From NCBI GenBank assembly GCA_013214965.1, contig JABSRU010000030.1, positions 1 through 55,739 on the forward strand: a stretch of DNA of 55,739 nt, written 5' to 3'. The notes under the pieces were generated by a model. It did not search any database, was not told the DNA's origin, and worked only from the letters and a program-made list of their open reading frames with translations. The position numbers and the translations under genes were made by a program. Shown piece after piece: positions 17,074 through 26,207 of the stretch (its first letter is position 1; each line of letters begins with the position of its first letter). Source of the stretch: Gammaproteobacteria bacterium. Lineage in GTDB: Bacteria > Pseudomonadota > Gammaproteobacteria > Enterobacterales > Psychrobiaceae.

Positions 17074-19281
17074 TTGAATAAAAATGAAAAATATACCATT
17101 GGCCAATGGCGTTTCGTTGTACCAGAACAGACGTTGAATGATTCCCCGAATCAGCTCGATGAAAACAAGGTCGATTTAACACCATACCAAACCCTAATAT
17201 TATTAACATTAGTGATGGAATATCCAAATGTCGTCAGTAGTGAACAATTACTTAATTTGGATAATGTCGAAAGGCAACAAACAAAAAACAAACTGTATCA
17301 AAGTATTGCGAAACTAAGGCGGATATTTAATGATTCCGTTCACCGAGGTGATTTTATTGAGACGGTGCCCAAATTGGGTTATCGATTACACATTGAACCC
17401 AAACCGATAGTTGAAGGAGAGGCCTTATCCAGTGAAACTGAGCCCAATAAAAATGATGCTGTTGCCGCCAGTAGTATTTTTGATGATCTTAGTTTTATTG
17501 ACCATCATTCTGCCGCTAATTCGGCAACTGAGCATGTTAAAGAACTGGTCCCGGTCCAAGAGCCTGCACCAATCAAAGCCCTGCTCATTGTTAATCAGTC
17601 AGAACATTGGCTTAAGCAATACACTAGAAGTGTGGCCTTTGTGCTTGGGGTACTCATTATTGCGACACTGGTTGTCATCAGTGGTTTAAATCGTCAAGAG
17701 CAGCAACTGGTACCACAGGTGTTGCCACAACAACTGTATATTGAGCCACTGACGCTAGAAATAACCAACAAGACGTTGGCTGAGCCGATAGAATCTGTGG
17801 CGACTAAACAATTAAAACAAAACCTGCAATGGTGGCTGGTGCAAAAATTTCAGCATTTACCATTAATAAAAATTATTGAGCAAAATGAAACGATTGAACA
17901 ATATCCCCGTTTAAGTAGTCATCTGATGGTCAACAATGGCCAAATTTCGATTAACCAAACCTATTATCATTCAGAGAATGACGCTGGTTACTTACTGCCG
18001 GAGACAACAGTAGCAAACTATCAAATCAATCAACACCTGGTTAAACGGTTACTGGGCGAAGTGATGATCGAACAATCACCTAGTGAGTGTGACTTAAGTA
18101 GTTTTTTACCCCGATTAACAATACCGCAAGAACTTATCACAACGCATTGCATCAGTGATTATCGCATTGTCATTAGTCAATTGTGGATAAACCTCACCAA
18201 GGCGGCCAATAGTCCTGAGGATCGAGCACAATGGCAGCAGCAAATCAGCCTTTACCTCAATCAAATTCGAACACAGTTTCCCGAGAATAGCTTTAGTTAT
18301 GAGATAGAGGGGAAATTAGAAGATGACTTGGGTAATCATCAGCAAGCAATTGCCGCTTACCAACAAGCGATTGATTATAATCGTTCTAACAGTCGTAATT
18401 TTTTTGCACTATCGAGGCTGTATCGAGACCGTGCTAATTTTCGTTTAAGTTTTGATATGTTAAATAAGCTGGTGGATCTAATCGGTCAAAATGACCAATT
18501 ATCTTATTGGTTGGCGCGGGATTTACAGCAGTTAGGTTATTACTCCAGAGCTCTGTCGATGCTATCGCAGTTAAAGGAAGCGCCAAATAGTTTAATCTAT
18601 CGGCTGCGTTTTTCTCATTTGAACTATAATACGTTATTAGAGGTATTTAATAATGACAGTCATGCTAACGGGTTTGATAAAAAATTAGCGGCAAGGATGA
18701 CAACTGTATTCAATAATAATGTTTTACTTTTAGATCGCCCCAAATTAAATCTAAGTCATTATGAATCTGATGAATTTAATATAATGACCGATAAATGGCG
18801 TTACCTTGCGCTGTTAGTGACTAACAAAAAAGTGTCTGAAGGACTTAGTTTTATGAAAAATCATCGGATGATCCCAAATGATTTTGATGACTTAGGTGTG
18901 TTAGCCGATCAGGTGTTTTACCTAAATTATTACGCTAAGTTGTTATTATTGAATAATGAAAAAAAACAAGCCAGTGAGTTATTAGCGGCATTAATTGTCT
19001 TCTTTAGTGAAGACAAAAGCCAGCAAGCTATTTTTTCAACGTATTTAGCTGAATCATATGCATTGAACGGACAGCCGCTATTAGCCTTAGATGAATTAGC
19101 AAAGGTAGTGAGTGATGGTTGGTTACCTGATTCTCGATACGACTTGGCTAACCTAAGAACTAATCCCCATTTGATTTCACTGAAAGAGCAATGGTCGTTT
19201 ATAACTTTGGTGCAATTGGTAGAGCAACGACAATTGTTTTTAAAGCAATTAGACAGTGATTCAAAGAGTTTAACTAAGTGA
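17074..19281 (+). CDS. ToxR/CadC-like membrane transcriptional regulator with periplasmic TPR region
   Basis: 735 residues. The N-terminal ~110 residues are an OmpR/ToxR-type winged helix (DLTPYQTLILLTLVMEYPNVVSSEQLL; KLYQSIAKLRRIFNDS; ETVPKLGYRL). A proline-rich acidic linker leads to one TM helix near 186-207, then a large periplasmic region with TPR-like repeats (GNHQQAIAAYQQAIDYNRSN; YYSRALSMLSQL). The topology is that of one-component regulators that sense in the periplasm and bind DNA in the cytoplasm. The start is TTG 17074, 4 nt after AAGGGGAAA. The next gene follows after 12 bp and is probably in the same operon, so it may take part in signalling with this regulator. Signal and targets unknown. 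Confidence 0.85.
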   Translation: MNKNEKYTIGQWRFVVPEQTLNDSPNQLDENKVDLTPYQTLILLTLVMEYPNVVSSEQLLNLDNVERQQTKNKLYQSIAKLRRIFNDSVHRGDFIETVPKLGYRLHIEPKPIVEGEALSSETEPNKNDAVAASSIFDDLSFIDHHSAANSATEHVKELVPVQEPAPIKALLIVNQSEHWLKQYTRSVAFVLGVLIIATLVVISGLNRQEQQLVPQVLPQQLYIEPLTLEITNKTLAEPIESVATKQLKQNLQWWLVQKFQHLPLIKIIEQNETIEQYPRLSSHLMVNNGQISINQTYYHSENDAGYLLPETTVANYQINQHLVKRLLGEVMIEQSPSECDLSSFLPRLTIPQELITTHCISDYRIVISQLWINLTKAANSPEDRAQWQQQISLYLNQIRTQFPENSFSYEIEGKLEDDLGNHQQAIAAYQQAIDYNRSNSRNFFALSRLYRDRANFRLSFDMLNKLVDLIGQNDQLSYWLARDLQQLGYYSRALSMLSQLKEAPNSLIYRLRFSHLNYNTLLEVFNNDSHANGFDKKLAARMTTVFNNNVLLLDRPKLNLSHYESDEFNIMTDKWRYLALLVTNKKVSEGLSFMKNHRMIPNDFDDLGVLADQVFYLNYYAKLLLLNNEKKQASELLAALIVFFSEDKSQQAIFSTYLAESYALNGQPLLALDELAKVVSDGWLPDSRYDLANLRTNPHLISLKEQWSFITLVQLVEQRQLFLKQLDSDSKSLTK

Positions 19282-19293
19282 GAATTTATATTG

Positions 19294-21219
19294 ATGAATA
19301 TGTCGCTCGTGAGATTTTTAAAATTGTTGATGTGGTGGCTAACACTTGCATATGCAGCTGTTGGCACCACTACGCACGCGACAACAAAAATGACCAACGT
19401 CACAGTACAGTTAAAATGGTATCACCAATTTCAGTTTGCCGGATTTTATGCCGCTAAAGAGTTAGGATATTATCGTGACTTAGGCTTGAATGTAACGATT
19501 GCACCTCGAGACTTTAAGTTATCTGTATTAGATAGCGTCTTGAGCGGACAAGCACAATTTGGCGTTTCTGACGGGACATTAATTATGCATCGCTTAAAAG
19601 GCTTGCCCGTTGTTGCCTTATTGTCCAATTTTGATCAATCTCCCATGGTGTTAATTACCCGTCAAGAAGATCGCATTATTAACGTCCTGCAATTGAAAAA
19701 TAAAAGAATAATGCTTTTAAAAAATCAAGATGATAGCTCGATAAAAGCGTTATTTAAACAATTTGACATCACAGATACTGATTATCAACATGTTGAACTC
19801 AACGAACCAATGGACGCCTTAACAAACAAAGAAATTGATGCTTATACCGGTTATATCACCAACGAACCGTTTCTCCATCAAGTAAATGGGTTGGCGATTA
19901 ATGTCATAAACCCAGCAAACTACGGGATTAGTTCGTTAGGGAATTTAACCTTTACCACGGAAAGTTATTTAGCCAGTAATTTTGATCAAGTGAATAACTT
20001 TAGAATGGCTACGATTAAAGGATGGAACTATGCGCTGGCGAACCCTGACCAAGTGATTAAATGGTTAATTAATATATATCAGTCACCTAAGAGTAAGCGG
20101 GCCTTGGAGTACGAGGCTAATATGGTGCTTAATTTATTCGATGATATGGATAATATTGGTGTTATATCAACACAAAAAATTCGTGATGTTGAAATGTTTT
20201 ACAAGGCAACTTCAAATGTCGCACAGCATAGCGATATCAGTGGTTTTTTATGGTCTGATTATGATTCGGAGGTACAACGTTATTGGCAATGGCTTTTTAT
20301 CTTTATGGTTAGTGTACCGTTGTTTTTTATCATGTTATTTAAAAACCGCCGAGTCTTAATCACATTTTCGCGGTTTGTTAATAGTATTTTTTCAAAAACA
20401 GCATTACTTGAAACACAACATCAGCAGTTAATTGAACAAAATATCTTGAGTTTTCGGACTGACGAGCAAGATAATCTCATTTTTGTCTCACCGGCACTTT
20501 GTTCAAAATTAGGCTTTGAGAGCATTGAATTAATCGGTAAACCGCGGATGATGATTTATCATCCTCAATTCGATGGCATAGTGCTCGATAGAATAAATAA
20601 TAAGATATTATCCTACGCCCCTTGGCAGGGGGAAATTAAATATCAAGGTAAACATGGTGAGAGTTTTTGGCATCGGAGCCAACTGGACCCCATCGTTAAA
20701 AATGGCCGCTTGCTCGGTTATACAGCGCTTGAATATGATATCTCCGATCAGAAGTGTATTGAACAATCCGCATCAGTTGAGCCTTTATCAGGCTTGTTGA
20801 CCCGGTTTAGAGTTGAGCAATTGATTCAGTATGAGCGTAATCGCTCGCTACGAACTAATTTACCTTTATCAGTGTTAATTTTGAATTTTGATGGCCTAGA
20901 ATTGATTAAAAATAAGCAAGGAAGTCATGGGATTAAAAAGATGTGGGCGATGATAATTAATATTATTAATGCTGAAGTTAGGATTTCCGATACACTCGGT
21001 ATTTGGCAATCACAACAATTGCTTATCCTATCACCTGAGACAAATGCCGAAGGGGTTAGGGTGTTAAATAATAAAATTATTAATGCGATTGATAATTATG
21101 ATTTTAACTCACCTTTTTTACCAAAGATGGTTTCTCAGGTCGGTACTTTAAAAAAAGAAGATATTGATTATTTTATTCATAAAATTGAAAATAATCTAAA
21201 GGAAAAACTATTACACTAG
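19294..21219 (+). CDS. NMT1/THI5-like binding domain, PAS and degenerate GGDEF sensor protein
   Basis: 641 residues from ATG 19294. A signal peptide leads to a periplasmic NMT1/THI5-like (thiamine-precursor/nitrate-type) binding domain: VQLKWYHQFQFAGFYAAKELGYYRDLGLNVTIAP, then FGVSDGTLI. A TM helix lies near 332-350, a PAS domain near 390-490 (TDEQDNLIFVSPALCSKLGF; FWHRSQLDPIVKNGRLLGYTALEYDISDQ), and the last ~150 residues align with GGDEF (EPLSGLLTRFRVEQLI). The catalytic GGDEF stretch is replaced by WQSQQ, so cyclase activity is unlikely. It could bind a ligand in the periplasm and relay to a partner, perhaps the coupled upstream regulator. An in-frame TTG at 19291 is a less likely start. 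Confidence 0.82.
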   Translation: MNMSLVRFLKLLMWWLTLAYAAVGTTTHATTKMTNVTVQLKWYHQFQFAGFYAAKELGYYRDLGLNVTIAPRDFKLSVLDSVLSGQAQFGVSDGTLIMHRLKGLPVVALLSNFDQSPMVLITRQEDRIINVLQLKNKRIMLLKNQDDSSIKALFKQFDITDTDYQHVELNEPMDALTNKEIDAYTGYITNEPFLHQVNGLAINVINPANYGISSLGNLTFTTESYLASNFDQVNNFRMATIKGWNYALANPDQVIKWLINIYQSPKSKRALEYEANMVLNLFDDMDNIGVISTQKIRDVEMFYKATSNVAQHSDISGFLWSDYDSEVQRYWQWLFIFMVSVPLFFIMLFKNRRVLITFSRFVNSIFSKTALLETQHQQLIEQNILSFRTDEQDNLIFVSPALCSKLGFESIELIGKPRMMIYHPQFDGIVLDRINNKILSYAPWQGEIKYQGKHGESFWHRSQLDPIVKNGRLLGYTALEYDISDQKCIEQSASVEPLSGLLTRFRVEQLIQYERNRSLRTNLPLSVLILNFDGLELIKNKQGSHGIKKMWAMIINIINAEVRISDTLGIWQSQQLLILSPETNAEGVRVLNNKIINAIDNYDFNSPFLPKMVSQVGTLKKEDIDYFIHKIENNLKEKLLH

Positions 21220-21244
21220 TTTTCCCTTCAAATTAACTCGTTGC

Positions 21245-22435
21245 TTAAATAACTGCGGTTATCGCTTTACACAGAGCATCCATATTGTGAGTGGTCATGC
21301 CTGCCACACTAATACGACCGGAGCCAACAATGTAGACCGCATGAGTTTCTCGTAACTCTTCAACTTGGCTTTTATTGAGACCCGAAAAAGAGAACATCCC
21401 ATTTTGGCTGCTAATAAAAGAATAGTCTTCCACCGCACCATGTGTTTTTAATCGCTCAACAAACAAAATTCTCATTTGATGAATACGCTGACGCATCTCG
21501 GTAACTTCTTGATGCCACAATTCGGTGAGTTTTGTGTCGTTCAAGATGGTGGTCACAATGGCGGCCCCATGAGATGGGGGATTAGAATAATTAGATCGGA
21601 TAATTGCTTTAATTTGACTAAAAGCAGAACTCGCGGTGTTATGATCTTGAGCGACTAGTGTGACGGCACCAACACGTTCATTATACAAGCCGAAATTTTT
21701 AGAGAATGAATTAGCAATTAATAACTCTTTGTTTTGTGCTGCATACAATCTTAGCCCTTGAGCATCTTCCTCAATACCAGTCCCAAACCCTTGGTAAGCA
21801 AAATCAAATAACGCCAGAAAATTATTTTTAGTGCCTAAATCAGCAATTTGTTGCCATTGTTCAATCGTTGGGTCTATACCTGTTGGATTATGGCAACAAC
21901 CGTGGAACAACACCGCATCTTCACTCGTTGCTTGTGCGAGTGATGCTAACATCCCTGCAAAATTTAACGATTTAGAATCGGCGTCGTAATAATCATATTC
22001 AATAATTTCTAAACCAGCGGTTTTAAACACATTACCATGGTTTGCCCACGTTGGATCACTGACCCAAATGCGCTTAATTCCTAATTGAGTCACCATGAAA
22101 TCAGCAGCTATTCTTAATGCTCCGGTACCGCCAGGTGCTTGAGCTGTGATGGCTCGTTGATTGGTAATAATTTCATTATCAATCGAAAAAAGTAACTGTT
22201 GAACACATTTAGCGTAGTCAACACTGCCTTCAATACTTAGATAAGATTTTGTTTTTTCGTTGTTAAGAATAATCGCTTCAGCTTGCTTCACACAATCTAA
22301 AACTGGTGTGGTCCCTTGGTCTGTTTTATAAATGCCAACACCTAAGTTGATTTTATGAGCTCGGGGGTCTTTTTTGAAAGCATCAGTTAAACCAAGAATG
22401 GGGTCAGCAGGGGCTGTTTTTACCACTTCAAACAT
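21245..22435 (-). CDS. tyrB: Aromatic/aspartate aminotransferase (fold-type I PLP)
   Basis: 396 residues, class I aminotransferase of the AspC/TyrB group. It opens [24 protein letters not shown] and INLGVGIYK, like E. coli TyrB/AspC. PLP lysine lies in [14 protein letters not shown]; the CHNPTG block and the substrate Arg in GSGRISVAG are present. It catalyses transamination between tyrosine/phenylalanine/aspartate and 2-oxoglutarate. AspC and TyrB are hard to separate by eye, so the symbol is provisional. AGGAAC gives a good SD. It follows elyC by 52 bp on the same strand. Confidence 0.85.
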   Translation of the reverse strand: MFEVVKTAPADPILGLTDAFKKDPRAHKINLGVGIYKTDQGTTPVLDCVKQAEAIILNNEKTKSYLSIEGSVDYAKCVQQLLFSIDNEIITNQRAITAQAPGGTGALRIAADFMVTQLGIKRIWVSDPTWANHGNVFKTAGLEIIEYDYYDADSKSLNFAGMLASLAQATSEDAVLFHGCCHNPTGIDPTIEQWQQIADLGTKNNFLALFDFAYQGFGTGIEEDAQGLRLYAAQNKELLIANSFSKNFGLYNERVGAVTLVAQDHNTASSAFSQIKAIIRSNYSNPPSHGAAIVTTILNDTKLTELWHQEVTEMRQRIHQMRILFVERLKTHGAVEDYSFISSQNGMFSFSGLNKSQVEELRETHAVYIVGSGRISVAGMTTHNMDALCKAITAVI

Positions 22436-22487
22436 GGGAAAGTTCCTAAATATTAAATTATAAGCTATTTATAACATGCGCATGGTG

Positions 22488-23321
22488 CTAGTGGTAGTGG
22501 ACTTCGGGAAGATTTTCCGGATTTTCTTCGATTTTCTCAGGAAAAAAAGAATCAGACATCCCCAAAATATAATATTTAAGTAATCCTAACCATTCGTGGC
22601 TAGCATATTCAATTAAATACAGCTTTCTGGTGAGGCTAAAAGCACTAAACCATTGCCCGTGATTGGTTAGTTGATATTCAACGGGGTAAGGCGTCACGGT
22701 GATTTTTTGTTTAGTAAATACTCCTAGTGCACGAGGCATATGTCCAGCCGAAGTAATCAATAAGCTATGGTTGAATTGGAGTTGTGTGGTCATACTTTTG
22801 GTAATCTGGGCATTATCATAAGTGTCATTGGAGCGACTATTAATGATTAACTTATCAGGGGAAAAATTAGCGAGCCGAGCGATTAGTTTGATACTTTCTG
22901 CTTCAGCATACCATTGACCATCGACTTGTTTTGAGCCGCCAACAAAAATGACAGGAACATTTAGTTTTTTCGCTAAATCAATCGCTGAAATGACTCGGCC
23001 AGTGTGTTGACCTAAGCCGCTATAGGGATACTGCTTACTTTGGAGTACTCGTTGACCACCACCAAGTACAATGATTGAGTCTATATGAGTCAGAGATCGT
23101 GGTGGTTTGATTCTTTGCTCAAGCGGAGCGAGGAGCCAATGTTCAATTGGACTAAAGGCAATAACAAAGAAACAAAAAGTGACACCCGACACCAAGGTTA
23201 ACCCTAATGGTCGCTTGAACCAAAGAAGAAGAACACCAACGGTGAGTAATATGATTAACAAATGGCTCGGTGCTAATACATACCATAAAGCAATGCCAAT
23301 ATAATAATGGAGTAGTTCCAT
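22488..23321 (-). CDS. elyC: Envelope biogenesis factor ElyC (DUF218/YdcF family)
   Basis: 277 residues with two N-terminal TM helices (LLIILLTVGVLLLW; GVTFCFFVIAF) and a DUF218 domain: SIIVLGGGQR, PVIFVGGSKQ, SRSNDTYDNAQITKSM and LLITSAGHMPRALGVF. Length and topology match ElyC, which supports peptidoglycan assembly through the lipid carrier at low temperature in E. coli. AGG is spaced 7 nt before ATG. The gene begins 8 bp after pepE, so the two are co-transcribed. Confidence 0.85.
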   Translation of the reverse strand: MELLHYYIGIALWYVLAPSHLLIILLTVGVLLLWFKRPLGLTLVSGVTFCFFVIAFSPIEHWLLAPLEQRIKPPRSLTHIDSIIVLGGGQRVLQSKQYPYSGLGQHTGRVISAIDLAKKLNVPVIFVGGSKQVDGQWYAEAESIKLIARLANFSPDKLIINSRSNDTYDNAQITKSMTTQLQFNHSLLITSAGHMPRALGVFTKQKITVTPYPVEYQLTNHGQWFSAFSLTRKLYLIEYASHEWLGLLKYYILGMSDSFFPEKIEENPENLPEVHYH

Positions 23322-23329
23322 GCTGTGAC

Positions 23330-24040
23330 CTATAAAAAATCCGTTAAATCGGTGTTAGTGTCTATTATTTGCTTTTGAATCTTACCGGTAAATAAATATC
23401 CTTCTTTTTCGCCAATGAGTAACAACTTATCATTGATTAATGTCAGAGCGCTACCCTCTTGAATCCCTATAATGGGTGTAATTGGGTCGACGCAGGTAAA
23501 CTCTAATAAACGCTGCGCGCGAGTTTCACCGTTGTGCCCTGGTGCTTGATAATCTGAGTAGTGCGGGTTTAATTGAAATGGCACCAATGCTAGGGCATTA
23601 AATGAAGGGGGCTCTATTATCGGCATATCATTGGTGGTACGGATAGAGAGCCCTGCGATATTTGAACCAGCACTCCAGCCAATGTATGGGAGGCCTTGTT
23701 CAACTTTGTTTCGAATCAGCTCGACTAAGTCAAAATGGTAGAGTTGATGTAATAAATGAAAGGTATTACCGCCGCCCACCATAATGGCTTGTGCTTGTTC
23801 AACGGCCTGTTTCGGATCTTTTGTATCGGCGATATTAAGGATGGTTAAATTAAGCGGTGCCAGTGCCTTGGTGACTTTATCCGTGTATTGTTGATAGCTG
23901 ATTGAGACACCGGCATAGGGAATAAATAATATTTCTGTGATGCTTTGAGTCAAAAAATGTTGAATATGCGGTAATGCATGGCTCAAATATTGGGTGCTGC
24001 CAGCGCCCGAACTGCTTAAAAGTAATAATTTTTTCATCAT
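23330..24040 (-). CDS. pepE: Dipeptidase E (peptidase S51)
   Basis: Cytoplasmic Asp-specific dipeptidase of 236 residues. The nucleophile serine is in [11 protein letters not shown], the typical S51 elbow; [13 protein letters not shown] and [19 protein letters not shown] are diagnostic of PepE, the latter carrying the catalytic His region. It begins [12 protein letters not shown]; either Met could start, and no clear SD distinguishes them. First gene of a likely pepE-elyC unit. Confidence 0.9.
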   Translation of the reverse strand: MMKKLLLLSSSGAGSTQYLSHALPHIQHFLTQSITEILFIPYAGVSISYQQYTDKVTKALAPLNLTILNIADTKDPKQAVEQAQAIMVGGGNTFHLLHQLYHFDLVELIRNKVEQGLPYIGWSAGSNIAGLSIRTTNDMPIIEPPSFNALALVPFQLNPHYSDYQAPGHNGETRAQRLLEFTCVDPITPIIGIQEGSALTLINDKLLLIGEKEGYLFTGKIQKQIIDTNTDLTDFL

Positions 24041-24238
24041 CGAATATCATATCTTAATTTCATTAGTGTTAAATATTGTACTTATAAATAATAATTTATA
24101 AATAGAAAACGATAATTTGTTGATTTATATCTTTTGTTAATGCGAAAATATGCCTTAGGCCAAGGAGGATAATAAAATAACTCGTTAAGCTTCAATTCAG
24201 GGCAAAATTGTTTTAATGCTCTGCAACAAAGGAGGGCA

Positions 24239-24331
24239 ATGTATAGACCTCCAAAATCGACCCTAATATATTTACCAGTTATTTATAATTACAAGGAAAT
24301 ACAAGATGAAAACTACTTCAATGAAACGTAA
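24239..24331 (+). CDS. Possible 30-codon upstream ORF overlapping the ompA start
   Basis: ATG 24239 is preceded by AAAGGAGGG at 5-nt spacing, a better SD than ompA's own. The frame reads 30 codons (MYRPPKSTLIYLPVIYNYKE, then ten more) and stops at TAA 24329-24331, 26 bp inside ompA in another frame. The GGAGG (24231-24235) could pair with CCTCC (24248-24252) and hide the ATG. No homologue is known to me. It may be a leader peptide affecting ompA translation, or chance. Confidence 0.35.
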   Translation: MYRPPKSTLIYLPVIYNYKEIQDENYFNET

Positions 24332-25337
24332 TGTCTTAACCCCAATCGCATTGGGTGTATTACTAGCTTCAGCATCAGTTATGGCTGAGCAGACTGATGT
24401 TGAAAAAGGTTGGTTCGTACAAGGTGACGTTGCTCAAGCTAAAAGTTACGGCCAAGAAGGGATTTACAGTGACTTAAGAATGTCTGAAAAGCGTCGTGCC
24501 TGGAAAACAAGCACCGGTTACCGCTTTAACAATAACATTGCAGTAGCACTTAGCTATGCAGACATGGGTGTTGTTGAAGATTTCGTTAACCGCGCTGCCT
24601 TAGAGTCTATCGCGGGCAATGCAACTGGTTTATCTGCAATCTATAACATTCCTTTCTCTAATAGCGTTAACGCTCATGCTAAGTTAGGTTATGCTCACTT
24701 TAGTGGTCGTAACAACCGTTTATCTAACGGCAGCCATGCTTGGCATAGAACGTCTGATAATGCTGCATTTTTCGGTGCTGGTATGTCATTCGATCTAAAC
24801 AAAAACCTATCATTAATGCTTGATTGGGAGCGTTACAGATTTGATAGCAAAACTGATTTAGCATCGGTAGGTCTTCGTTACACTTTTGGTGATATCACTA
24901 AGCCAGCAGCAAAGCCAGCTCCTGTTCCTGTTTATGTTAAGCCTGAGCCTGTGGTTGAAGCACCAAAACCTGAGCCTAAGCCAGAACCTGTTATTGAACT
25001 TAAGCCATTACAAGTGAATGTGTTCTTTACTAACGATAGCAGTGAACTAACGAGCGAAACATTAGATGTACTGGCTCAAGCTAAAAGTCAATTAGTGAAT
25101 GATCGTTTAGACTCTGTTAATGTCGCGGGCTTTGCATCTGCTGTTGGTGATAGCGAATATAACCAAGCACTATCTGAGCGTCGCGCTAAGGCTGTTGTTG
25201 AATACATTCGCAATAACTGGAATGTAGCAAGCGACAAAGTGTCAGTCGTTGCTAATGGCGAAGATATGCTAATTAATGAAGATAACACCAATAACTCACG
25301 TGACCGTCGCGTGATGGTTAAAGTTAGCTTCAATTAA
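24306..25337 (+). CDS. OmpA-family outer-membrane porin/anchor
   Basis: 343 residues. Signal peptide ends near VMAEQ. A beta-barrel of alternating hydrophobic strands follows (WFVQGDVAQAKSYG; GYRFNNNIAVALSYADMG; LSLMLDWERYRFD), closing with SVGLRYTFG. A proline-rich hinge with repeated KPEP units precedes the C-terminal OmpA peptidoglycan-binding domain: VNVFFTNDSSELTSETLDVLAQ, VAGFASAVGDSEYNQALSERRAKAVVEYI and NNSRDRRVMVKVSF, with the conserved Asp and Arg for diaminopimelate binding. It ties the outer membrane to the cell wall. AAGGAAA lies before ATG; a perfect terminator follows. Confidence 0.92.
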   Translation: MKTTSMKRNVLTPIALGVLLASASVMAEQTDVEKGWFVQGDVAQAKSYGQEGIYSDLRMSEKRRAWKTSTGYRFNNNIAVALSYADMGVVEDFVNRAALESIAGNATGLSAIYNIPFSNSVNAHAKLGYAHFSGRNNRLSNGSHAWHRTSDNAAFFGAGMSFDLNKNLSLMLDWERYRFDSKTDLASVGLRYTFGDITKPAAKPAPVPVYVKPEPVVEAPKPEPKPEPVIELKPLQVNVFFTNDSSELTSETLDVLAQAKSQLVNDRLDSVNVAGFASAVGDSEYNQALSERRAKAVVEYIRNNWNVASDKVSVVANGEDMLINEDNTNNSRDRRVMVKVSFN

Positions 25338-25354
25338 TTAACCATTAGATACTA

Positions 25355-25381
25355 AAAAGCCATCGTCACGATGGCTTTTTT
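25355..25381. terminator. Intrinsic terminator after ompA, bidirectional
   Basis: A 12-bp perfect stem (25355-25366 with 25370-25381) with a TCA loop and flanking A- and T-runs. It can serve ompA and the convergent minus-strand channel operon. Confidence 0.93.
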
Positions 25382-25407
25382 TTGCTAAAAATAAAGTAGG
25401 GTCAGGT

Positions 25408-25836
25408 TCAACTATTACGCTTTTTCAATTCGGCTGTTAGTTGTGATATCTGCTCTAAAATTTGTGCATTTTGACGACGTAATTCACGGTTTTTAACATT
25501 AGTATCTGAAAACCCCATGATTTTACTCGCAATTAAAGCACCGATATATCCCATCATGCCAACACCGATATAAAACATGGCGGTAACGACCACATAGCCG
25601 CCAGCAGTCGTTGGATAGTAATCGCCAAAGCCGATGGTTGAACTTGCCATAATCAAGACCCAGAATGCTTCACCGTAGGTGTGAATATTAGCGTCTGGAT
25701 TCGCTTGCTCAAACTGGAGCACTAGCGCTGCACCGATAGCGATAATGATATAGATAATTATCATACCCATCATGGCTAAATAGCGGGTTTTATAGTTGGT
25801 CACGCCATACTCATCGACATCATGTAGTGCACTCAT
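25408..25836 (-). CDS. Two-TM potassium-channel-like protein
   Basis: 142 residues: TM1 (MMGMIIIYIIIAIGAALVL), a pore helix and filter FWVLIMASSTIGFGDYYP, TM2 (VVVTAMFYIGVGMMGYIGALIA) and a C-terminal coiled coil rich in Q, L and E. TIGFGD is a standard variant of the K+ filter TVGYGD, so a tetrameric K+ channel without RCK or voltage sensor is expected; gating could run through the coiled coil. It is the last gene of the YjfI/PspA block, 10 bp after the RHH-like gene. Similar channels are known companions of this PspA group, which makes a role in envelope-stress or turgor response plausible. Confidence 0.85.
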   Translation of the reverse strand: MSALHDVDEYGVTNYKTRYLAMMGMIIIYIIIAIGAALVLQFEQANPDANIHTYGEAFWVLIMASSTIGFGDYYPTTAGGYVVVTAMFYIGVGMMGYIGALIASKIMGFSDTNVKNRELRRQNAQILEQISQLTAELKKRNS

Positions 25837-25846
25837 TTGTTATCCT

Positions 25847-26188
25847 TTATTGCTCATTCTTCTTTGCAAAACTAATTAACTCATCGACTACAATTTTCTT
25901 TATTTCTAATTGTTGTGATGATTCAAGTGAATATTTTTGAGCGAGCAACTCATAATCTTGTTGATTAAGAGAGACCGTTAGGCGCGGACGTTTCGGCCTT
26001 TTTGAGCACGGTAAACCAAGAATATGACGAATTTGATCGGAGGGACTCAGACCTTGCTCTAGAGCTTGTCGTCTGATTTGGTATTGGATTTTTTCATCCA
26101 TGTCAAAAGCGACTTGAGTGGCTTTTATCGCTTTAGTCGCGTTTTGCCATTTTTCAGGCAACACGTTTTTTTTGGTTGTTTTAGTCAT
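25847..26188 (-). CDS. Small protein with two ribbon-helix-helix-like segments
   Basis: 113 residues, basic N-terminus. Residues about 26-62 read strand-helix-turn-helix (QVAFDMDEKIQYQIRRQALEQ, then GLSPSDQIRHILGLP), as in MetJ/Arc/CopG proteins. A basic linker (CSKRPKRPR) leads to a second similar unit (LTVSLNQQDYELLAQKY, then a helix ending VVDELISFAKK). I infer a DNA-binding regulator, possibly acting at the palindromes of this locus. It lies between yjfK (19 bp) and the channel gene (10 bp), clearly co-transcribed. Homology was judged by eye only; a structural or protein-binding role is also possible. Confidence 0.6.
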   Translation of the reverse strand: MTKTTKKNVLPEKWQNATKAIKATQVAFDMDEKIQYQIRRQALEQGLSPSDQIRHILGLPCSKRPKRPRLTVSLNQQDYELLAQKYSLESSQQLEIKKIVVDELISFAKKNEQ

Positions 26189-26207
26189 CGATTGTTAAAA
26201 CTTTATC

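Noticed and set aside
25385-25407. Fragment of a REP-like repeat (AGTAGGGTCAGGTTC)
   Set aside because: It resembles GGGTCAG repeats of marine gammaproteobacteria, but it is a single short copy without a partner in the window.
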